A stretch of 20,576 nt of DNA. Origin: CAG-390 sp045633005. GTDB lineage: Bacteria > Bacillota > Clostridia > Oscillospirales > CAG-272. Positions 15,138-20,576 of the stretch are shown here, piece after piece (positions within the stretch are counted from its first letter, which is position 1; the number at the start of each line of letters is the position of its first letter). The position numbers and the translations under genes are program-made. The notes under the pieces were generated by a model. The model saw only the letters and a program-made list of their open reading frames with translations. It was not told the origin of the DNA and ran no database searches. Location: NCBI GenBank assembly GCA_045633005.1, contig JAZQXT010000039.1:1-20576 (forward strand). The letters run 5' to 3'.

Positions 15138-15159
15138 GGGGCTTCCTGTGGGAAGCCCC
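15138..15159 (-). terminator. Intergenic hairpin between the two dockerin genes
   Basis: Stem GGGGCTTCC (15138-15146), loop TGTG, GGAAGCCCC (15151-15159). On the minus strand the next bases are ATGTTTGACTTC, so there is no clear U-tract. With no promoter visible in the 65-bp gap it more likely acts as a processing or partial-termination hairpin within an operon. Confidence 0.5.
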
Positions 15160-15169
15160 AGTTCTTGTT

Positions 15170-18100
15170 TTAATCAATAACGGTTACTGTACCTGCAACG
15201 TAAGAGCTTATAAGAAGCAGGTCAAGCGAGGTAAATGCGCCGTCGCCGTTGGCGTCAGCCGCGTATGCGTAGATGCCGTGGGGTGCCTCATCATCGACAA
15301 GAGCGTTCTTAAGCTCAACGTAGTCGCCCGAGGTGATAGCTCCGTCGCCGTCAAGGTCGCCGACGATGGCGATAATAACGGTATCAACTACGAGTCCGTC
15401 TACGGTAAGGGTTACGGTGCTGCCCGTTCCCGTGCCGTTTACGGTGATACCCGTATCGTTGGTAATGTTCTTGCGAAGCTCGTCAGCGAGCGTATCTGCG
15501 CTCACGCCGTAAAGCACGCCGCCCGAAATGGTAAGTCCCGAGCTTTCGCTAACGGTTATGGAGTACGCCGCGTTTGATGTATCAATGTTGAGGAATACGG
15601 CGGGTACGGGGTAGCCGTCGTTTACGCTTGCGTTATAGATGAATACCTTGGAGTTGAGCGTGGTTGCAAAGTTCTGCGTCTTCATGCTCGATGCATCCCA
15701 TTTTTCAACGCTGCCCGAGCCTGCCGCATTCGACCAATCGCTGTACGCATCCCTAAACGCCTGCTGGTAGTATGCGTTTCCGCGCACGTAGTAGGTGTTG
15801 CTTATGGTCATATAGCCCGTAGTCTTGTAAGAGCCTACGACACCCGCGCCGCCTGCCGCATAGCTTACGGTAGCACCCGTGTTGTAGCAGTTGACGATGT
15901 TGACGCGGGACGAGCCAGAGTAGCCAACGAGTCCGCCGACGTGACCCTTCGAGGGGCCTTCCGCCTGACCTACGCCGACGATGGCGTGACCGCGGTTAAA
16001 GCAGTTGGTAATGTTGTTGGTTACGTCGTTTGCATAGGATTGACCTACAAGTCCCGCGACGATGGGGGAACTGAGCGTGGTGGTAGATATAATACCGAAG
16101 TTTCCGCTGGAGGTAATGGTCGAGCCCGTGGCAAAGCCTGCGATAGAGCCGACCTTGGTTCCGTTACTCTGTACCTCGGTGTAGGTAAAGCAACCCGTGA
16201 TGGTGGAATCCTCTGCAAATCCCACAAGTGAGCCAAGATACGATGAACCGTTTACACAGCCGCCCGCGAGGGTAAGGTTCTTTATGGTCGCACCCTGCGC
16301 GTAGCCGAACAGACCAACGTAGTTCTTGTTAGAAGAAAGGTCGATGTAGAGGTTCTTTATCGTCTTGTTGTTGCCGTCGAACGTACCCATAAATTTATTG
16401 CAGGTCGCGCCCGAGTCAACGGACTCCGAGGAAACACCGCCGATGGGGGTAAAGGGAACGAGCTTCATATCAATATTCGCGTCAAGGCGGAAGGTCATAC
16501 CCTTAAAGCCGTTCTTTGCCGCGATATTTTCGGACATCCAGACAAGGTTGCCCGCCTCGGTAATGGAGTAAACTCCGTTCGTGAGCGTAGGCTCTACTGC
16601 CGCGAGGGAGGTGCTTACCTCGACCGCGCCAAAGAGTCTGAAGGTCTTGTTATAAACGGTGGAGCCACTGTTGTTAAGTGCGGTTATCTTTGCGTAATCG
16701 CCCGAAAGCAGGACGTTTACTGCCGTTCCGACCGAGGAGGAGGACTTGTATCCGCCGCCCTTGACGGAGACCACGTTGCCGTCGGTAATGCTGACGCCGA
16801 AGCTTCCCGCGCTGTCGTTACCTGACATAAACAGGTCTGCGCCCTTGGCTTCAAGAGCCGCGCGCCAAGAATAGCCCGATTTTTTATCGTAGGTGTCAAG
16901 CGGAATGTGAGAGAGGACTACGGTGGTCTTGTTCTCGTCAAGAGTGAGAGAGCTTATCCACTTGTCCTGAGCGGCAAGGTATTCGCCGCCTACGTTAAGG
17001 GAGCTGTGCGAGCTTGCGATAGAGAGGGTATCGACTACGACGAAGGTGTAGTTGTCGTAATCAACGGTGTAGTAGAAATCGTCAAGCGAGAGATATCTCG
17101 GAAGCTGGGATACGTACTGACCGAGGTTGTCGCGGTCGCCGCGTACGTAAACGACGGGATGCGCGGAGCCCGAAATGTCAGCAAGACCGTCGAGCATCGT
17201 TTCAATGGATTCTGCGTTGTTGTTTACTGCGCGCGAGTCGCCGTTTGCAATGATGAGCGCGGGGCTCGTTCCGAGCGCCTCGACTGCCGCGGCAACGGTC
17301 TCCTCGGTATTGTTAGACGAGCTTGAGATAAGGTCGGGGACGTTAAATACGTTTACCGCCGCGCCCGAATCTCTGTTTTCAAAGACGTAGTAGTAGCTAA
17401 GACAGCTTGAGCCCTTTCCGTGGTGGTTGGGGTCGTGGCGTGTGCATTCGATACCGCCGACGCGGTAGACGTTGTTATTGAGGTGCGCTTTGGGAATTTG
17501 TATCGTGTGTATCGTATCGTACGTTCGCCGTCCGCCGCCCGATTCGTCAAAGACCTTGTAGGTGGTGTCGAGATACGAGTATTCGACAAAGCCCATAGTT
17601 CGTGAGCTGGTCGCAAAGCAAACGGTGTAGTAGTCGGGGTCGCCCGTCTCGAATACGACGGGGTGTGCGGTAAAGGAAAGTCCGATAGAGGTGATAGCGG
17701 TCTTCTGGTTGAGACCGAAATCAACGGGGGCGTACTTGGACGCGGAAGCCTTGGTGCTGCTGATGCTGATCGACTTGTCGAGCTTGGTGTTACCGTTCTG
17801 GCTTGCAACGCGAACGTCAAGCGTCTTAGAGCCCGAGGAATCCTTCTTGAACGTCAGACGAGCCGCCGTAACGTCACCCGTCGAGCCGTAGGGGTCGCCG
17901 CCCATTATGAGCTGCGGGAAGTTCAGGCTGTACGAGCCCGATGCCTTCCACGAGGTAGAGTGGTAGTGACCGCAGATACCGAAGTGAAGTCCGAGAGCGT
18001 TGAGCTGGGGAACGAAGGAAATGCCCGTTGCGTTAAGGTTTCCAAGGTTGGGTATGTGGTAGATAGCCATACGGAACGGCTTGGAGGAGGGGGTAAGGGT

Positions 18101-19000
18101 GGAGAGCCACGCCTTTTCGTTCTTAAGGTACTCCTTGAAGTTTACGGTGTCGCCGTACTCAGCGTGTGAGTCGACCTTGTCCTCACCCGTATCCATAACG
18201 ATGCCGTAGAAGGGGCCGTACTCAAAATCGTAGTAAAACTCGCCCGTTTCGGTGGGGAAATAGTCACGGAGCATCGCGGCGTAGCGTCCGCGCGTTTCGT
18301 GGTTACCGCGGCAGTAAACAACGGGGAACTGTCCGCGAGAGATTTTGCCGATAAGACCGAATACGTTGTTGATGATATCGTCCTTGTTTCTCGAATAAGT
18401 TGCGATATCACCCGTAAAGGCGATAAGGTCGGGGCGAGTGGAGAACTGCTTTGCCGCCTTCATCGCACGGTCGGGATAGCTGTGCGTATCGGTTATCTGG
18501 AGAACGTTGAACTCGTCCTCGCTTGCGTATTTGTTGAGCTTAAGAGGGCCGCAGGAAATGGTCGTGCCGTAGCTCAGCGTCGTGGCGTTATTGGTGCTTA
18601 CGACCTGAGAATAAACGGTGTAGGTGTTGCCGATAATGTGCTCGTGCGGCACCTTTACGACGTGGATGTTCTCGTTGGTCTTAACGATACCTGCCATCTC
18701 GTCGTAGACGGTGTAGGATTTGCCCTCGTAGGTGTATTTGATGTAGCCCGTACCCGTGAAGTTGGTTACCCAGATCACGGCGTAGCCGTCGCCCATCTCA
18801 AATACCGAAGGGGTAGCTCTGAATTTGTACGAGTCGGACGTACCGCTCGTTGGGATGCTGTAAGACGTGGGATCGAATGCGGACGTTTCAATGGACGTGA
18901 AATCCAGAACGCCGACGAACATCGAACAGAACATCACAAAGGAAAGCAGAGCTGACAAGAGGCGCGAAACGCCCTTTTTTGAAACAGCTTGTGTGTTCAT
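15170..19000 (-). CDS. Secreted tandem metallophosphoesterase with GLUG repeats and type I dockerin
   Basis: 1276 residues from the ATG at 19000, preferred over an ATG 30 bases upstream because AAAGGAG lies six bases before it. Signal peptide about 1-41. First catalytic domain intact: DTH (171-173), GD (197-198), GNHE (232-235), YH (314-315), GHYH (344-347). Second sandwich and degenerate domain about 425-790 with NGD (586-588), RGDRDN (620-625), SH (697-698) and SGND (726-729). Then about 340 residues absent from the neighbour: a segment 800-865, and GLUG-type beta repeats about 866-1070 (LVGFAEDSTITGC, IAGFATGSTITSS, LVGYSGSSRVNIVNC), often seen in adhesive or enzyme-linked extracellular proteins. 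An Ig-like module (1146-1213) and dockerin (1214-1276; loops at 1215 and 1249) end it. The first 100 residues are about three-quarters identical to the neighbour. Confidence 0.9.
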   Translation of the reverse strand: MNTQAVSKKGVSRLLSALLSFVMFCSMFVGVLDFTSIETSAFDPTSYSIPTSGTSDSYKFRATPSVFEMGDGYAVIWVTNFTGTGYIKYTYEGKSYTVYDEMAGIVKTNENIHVVKVPHEHIIGNTYTVYSQVVSTNNATTLSYGTTISCGPLKLNKYASEDEFNVLQITDTHSYPDRAMKAAKQFSTRPDLIAFTGDIATYSRNKDDIINNVFGLIGKISRGQFPVVYCRGNHETRGRYAAMLRDYFPTETGEFYYDFEYGPFYGIVMDTGEDKVDSHAEYGDTVNFKEYLKNEKAWLSTLTPSSKPFRMAIYHIPNLGNLNATGISFVPQLNALGLHFGICGHYHSTSWKASGSYSLNFPQLIMGGDPYGSTGDVTAARLTFKKDSSGSKTLDVRVASQNGNTKLDKSISISSTKASASKYAPVDFGLNQKTAITSIGLSFTAHPVVFETGDPDYYTVCFATSSRTMGFVEYSYLDTTYKVFDESGGGRRTYDTIHTIQIPKAHLNNNVYRVGGIECTRHDPNHHGKGSSCLSYYYVFENRDSGAAVNVFNVPDLISSSSNNTEETVAAAVEALGTSPALIIANGDSRAVNNNAESIETMLDGLADISGSAHPVVYVRGDRDNLGQYVSQLPRYLSLDDFYYTVDYDNYTFVVVDTLSIASSHSSLNVGGEYLAAQDKWISSLTLDENKTTVVLSHIPLDTYDKKSGYSWRAALEAKGADLFMSGNDSAGSFGVSITDGNVVSVKGGGYKSSSSVGTAVNVLLSGDYAKITALNNSGSTVYNKTFRLFGAVEVSTSLAAVEPTLTNGVYSITEAGNLVWMSENIAAKNGFKGMTFRLDANIDMKLVPFTPIGGVSSESVDSGATCNKFMGTFDGNNKTIKNLYIDLSSNKNYVGLFGYAQGATIKNLTLAGGCVNGSSYLGSLVGFAEDSTITGCFTYTEVQSNGTKVGSIAGFATGSTITSSGNFGIISTTTLSSPIVAGLVGQSYANDVTNNITNCFNRGHAIVGVGQAEGPSKGHVGGLVGYSGSSRVNIVNCYNTGATVSYAAGGAGVVGSYKTTGYMTISNTYYVRGNAYYQQAFRDAYSDWSNAAGSGSVEKWDASSMKTQNFATTLNSKVFIYNASVNDGYPVPAVFLNIDTSNAAYSITVSESSGLTISGGVLYGVSADTLADELRKNITNDTGITVNGTGTGSTVTLTVDGLVVDTVIIAIVGDLDGDGAITSGDYVELKNALVDDEAPHGIYAYAADANGDGAFTSLDLLLISSYVAGTVTVID

Positions 19001-19046
19001 CGTTTTCTCCTTTCGTTTAACACAAAACAAATGCTAATTCAAGTTA

Positions 19047-19075
19047 ATGATATCATATAAGGAAGAAAAAGTCAA
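19047..19075 (-). promoter_or_regulatory. Promoter of the dockerin phosphoesterase operon
   Basis: Minus-strand TTGACT (19070-19075) and TATCAT (19047-19052) with a 17-base spacer, in AT-rich DNA upstream of AAAGGAG. Weaker matches than the other promoters here. The stretch 19076-19192 is AT-rich with no further feature that I can see. Confidence 0.6.
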
Positions 19076-19192
19076 ATGTTTTTTTGATTTTTTTGTGCAA
19101 TTCTTGCAATTTTGATAAAAAAATAACGAGGATTTGGACAAAATGAACAAACAACTTCCCCGAAGGTCTCATAAATAAAATAAATGATACGG

Positions 19193-19340
19193 TAAAACGC
19201 GAAGCGTTTTCAGTGAGATACGGCTTCGCCGTGTGAAATATTTGCCCTTTGGGCAAATGTGAAATATTTCGCTTCGCGAAATGTGAAATATTTTGCTTGC
19301 GCAAAATATTAAGGAAGCTTTTTGCGGAGCAAAAAGCATT
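19193..19340 (+). repeat. Hairpin array F (linker GTGAAAT)
   Basis: AAAACGC-GAA-GCGTTTT (19194-19210), ACGGC-TTC-GCCGT (19220-19232), a stem ATTTGCCC/GGGCAAAT with loop TTT (19240-19258), ATTTCGC-TTC-GCGAAAT (19266-19282), ATTTTGC-TTGC-GCAAAAT (19290-19307), ATTAAGGAA, and the end hairpin GCTTTTTGC-GGA-GCAAAAAGC. Linkers GTGAGAT (19213-19219), then GTGAAAT at 19233-19239, 19259-19265 and 19283-19289. Confidence 0.92.
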
Positions 19341-19530
19341 TATAAAAACAAAAGCGGGAATAGCGCACTCTCGCGCGTCATTCCGAAACTCCGACGAGCT
19401 ACTTCGAGGAGGAGCGAGCGAATCTCCCAAAAATTCCGCAGAATTTTTGCGCTTGATGTTCGCACCAGACTTTCCCTTTTGGACTCCCGCCGTATGCTAC
19501 GGCTACGATAAAAAGCGGCGGTGTGCATTA
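19341..19530 (-). repeat. Left arm of island 4: R module and spacer
   Basis: Reverse-strand R module (GCGCACTCTCGCGCGTCATT) with hairpin CAAAAATTC-CGCA-GAATTTTTG (19428-19449), then CTTGATGTTCG and GGACTCCCGCCGTATGCT. The outer stem pair present in other copies is lost here by one substitution. Confidence 0.8.
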
Positions 19531-19662
19531 GCCTCCCTTGTGTAAAGGGAGGTGGCATTTTCGCAAGAAAATGACGGAGGGATTGTCAAAAAAAACTATA
19601 TTTCGTGTTAAAAACAATCCCTCAGTCACCTTCGGTGACAGCTCCCTTTACACAAGGGAGCC
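19531..19662 (+). repeat. MITE-like inverted repeat, copy 3
   Basis: 132 bp, nearly identical to copy 2 (9121-9251), with GCCTCCCTTGTGTAAAGGGA and CACAAGGGAGCC ends. It is the first of two palindromic cores in island 4. Confidence 0.88.
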
Positions 19663-19724
19663 TTATATAGCAATCGCCTTTTAATAGTGCGTAGCCGTGT
19701 GCTGAATGTTCGCGCTTACAATTT

Positions 19725-19820
19725 GCCTCGCCCTTTGGGAGAGGTGTCGGCGTAGCCGACGGAGAGGGCTTTCGGGCCCCCTCTCAGCCGCTTCGCGCCA
19801 GCTCTCCCTAAGGGAGAGCC
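19725..19820 (+). repeat. Short M-type inverted repeat (M2), copy 2
   Basis: GCCTCGCCCTTTGGGAGAGG at one end and CTCTCCCTAAGGGAGAGCC at the other, with inner stems GTCGGC-GTA-GCCGAC and CGC-TTC-GCG. Reverse orientation relative to 5739-5837. Confidence 0.75.
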
Positions 19821-20057
19821 TTATGTCTGCAATCGCTTTTTAATAGTTTGTAACCGTATTTTTTAGTACTATTCCCCAATAAATCGGTTGGGTGCGAACA
19901 TCAAGCGGCGTTTTTCTGCGGAAAAACGGCGAGATTCGCTCGTCGCGGCGCGGAACAACGCTCCGCGACTTCGGAATGACGCTAAAGAGTACGCCGTTCC
20001 CGCTCTCTTTGAAGAACTTCGGAATGACGCGCGAGAGTGCGCTGTTCAATTTTCAAT
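19821..20057 (+). repeat. Right arm of island 4: spacer and R module
   Basis: Spacer with AATAAATCGGTTGGGTGCG and AACATCAAGCG, R hairpin (stem CGTTTTTC, loop TGCG, 19909-19928), GCGCGGAACAACGCTCC and two ACTTCGGAATGACGC segments. It is the inverted counterpart of 19341-19530, so island 4 is a large imperfect inverted repeat. Confidence 0.85.
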
Positions 20058-20060
20058 AGG

Positions 20061-20309
20061 TAGCTTTTTGCGAACAAATCAAGGCGAAGCCTTGTATAGC
20101 CGCTCGCAAGCTCGCTATTCCGTCGCTTTGCTCCTTACATCCGCAACTTGTTGCGGTATGGAATCATCCCAAAGGGATGAATGGAATCACGCCGCAAGCC
20201 GTGGATAGAATCAATCCGAAGGGGAATACACGCTATTGCGTGATGCCATACGCCTACGGCGATGCCATGCACGACTTCGTCGTGATCCCATGCCAATCCT
20301 TCGGATTGG
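20061..20309 (+). repeat. Hairpin array G (linkers ATGGAAT / ATGCCAT)
   Basis: Begins with half of the L hairpin (TAGCTTTTTGCG, 20061-20072), then CAAGGC-GAA-GCCTTG (20080-20094) and an unclear stretch. Clear units: CCGCAAC-TT-GTTGCGG (20141-20156), CATCCC-AAA-GGGATG (20165-20179), an imperfect CACG/CGTG hairpin (20188-20203), CACGC-TATT-GCGTG (20229-20242), CGCC-TAC-GGCG (20251-20261), CACGAC-TTC-GTCGTG (20270-20284), CCAATCC-TTC-GGATTGG (20293-20309). Linkers are ATGGAAT (20158-20164, 20181-20187), ATAGAAT, then ATGCCAT (20243-20249, 20262-20268) and ATCCCAT (20285-20291). Confidence 0.82.
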
Positions 20310-20314
20310 ATAAC

Positions 20315-20350
20315 AAAAAGGGGTATCGCGGATGCGATACCTCTTTTTCT
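20315..20350. terminator. Bidirectional intrinsic terminator
   Basis: Stem GGTATCGC (20322-20329), loop GGAT, GCGATACC (20334-20341), with AAAAAGG on the left and TCTTTTTCT on the right, so it can end transcripts in both directions. It suits the leftward acetyltransferase gene. The 110 bases from here to that gene's stop show nothing I can name. Confidence 0.7.
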
Positions 20351-20462
20351 TGCGAAAGAACAGTAAAAAGGTGTGTGAACAAGGGTAAAAACGAACAAAA
20401 GGTGTCTGTTTTGGCTCCGTGCATATATGTTCGACAAATTGGAATTTGAATTAGTCATTCTG

Positions 20463-20576
20463 TTACTTATCGATAATTTTATATAAGCTCACAGGTGTAC
20501 CTTCTTCTTGAAATCCCAGCTTCTTATAAAAAGAATATGCTTGTTTATCTGTTTCGGTTTGCAGGAAAAAGCACCG
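20463..20576 (-). CDS. GNAT-family N-acetyltransferase, C-terminal fragment (cut by window end)
   Basis: The last 37 codons of a leftward gene, ending in TAA at 20463-20465 and open to the window edge. The translation has QTETDKQAYSFYKKLGFQEE followed by SLYKIIDK. The A-x-x-FYxKLGF pattern is the acetyl-CoA-binding motif B region near the C-terminus of GNAT enzymes, and the closing 'YKII' strand fits. The acceptor substrate cannot be told. The codons are more AT-rich than those of the phosphoesterase genes. Confidence 0.75.
   Translation of the reverse strand, partial: RCFFLQTETDKQAYSFYKKLGFQEEGTPVSLYKIIDK

Noticed and set aside
12303..19000. GHNH and GHYH instead of GHDH as lost catalytic motifs in the dockerin proteins
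   Set aside because: The family motif is GHxH; the variable position is not a metal ligand, so the first domains still look active.
20061..20350. tRNA or structured small RNA gene in the hairpin-rich end of island 4
   Set aside because: The folds are separate short hairpins with linkers; no cloverleaf or CCA end could be drawn.
19249..20449. Small open frames in the islands (e.g. 5716-6105, 8987-9283, 19249-19545, 20135-20458)
   Set aside because: They are translations of the repeats, with recurring peptides such as PSVTAPFTQGS, and run in several frames and strands.

Overview
The window reads as chromosome of a gut-type Clostridia (Bacillota, Oscillospiraceae/Christensenellales-like). The evidence is moderate-to-high GC coding DNA, AT-rich sigma-70 promoters with strong GGAGG-type ribosome sites, type I dockerins, and intergenic repeats of the 'CTCCCTTGTGTAAAGGGAG' and 'TTCGGAATGACG' kinds that I associate with such genomes. 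The taxon is an inference. All genes lie on the minus strand.

Layout. 1-308: right part of a repeat island ending one base from carB. 309-4717: the pyrimidine operon pyrC-carB, read from a textbook TTGACA-17-TATAAT promoter. 4828-6283: repeat island 2. 6280-19000: four paralogous secreted metallophosphoesterases. Two have 823 residues, are about 80% identical and end in a Gly-Gly-Cys/transmembrane/basic tail. Two end in type I dockerins (933 and 1276 residues), and the longer also carries a GLUG-repeat insert. Island 3 (8872-9685) separates the two 823-residue genes; no island lies among the other three genes. 19193-20350: island 4. 20463-20576: 3' end of a GNAT acetyltransferase.

Each phosphoesterase has a secretion signal and two tandem copies of a purple-acid-phosphatase-like beta-sandwich plus calcineurin-like domain. 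The first copy keeps every metal ligand; the second has lost most of them. This suggests one expanded extracellular system shown in two ways: two members probably held at the cell surface, two loaded onto cohesin scaffolds. The substrate cannot be told from sequence.

The most unusual material is intergenic. The islands are built from nested palindromes: a central MITE-like ~131-bp inverted repeat (M), inverted arms carrying a hairpin-plus-'GGAATGACGC' unit (R), an AGCTTTTTGC hairpin (L), and at the outer ends arrays of different short hairpins separated by a linker of constant 7-nt length. The linker sequence is constant within an array but differs between arrays (GTGAAAT, GCGATAT, GCATCAC, ATGGAAT/ATGCCAT). 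Stems differ between units but stay paired. I know no named repeat class with this organisation, and no protein in the window is an obvious partner for it.
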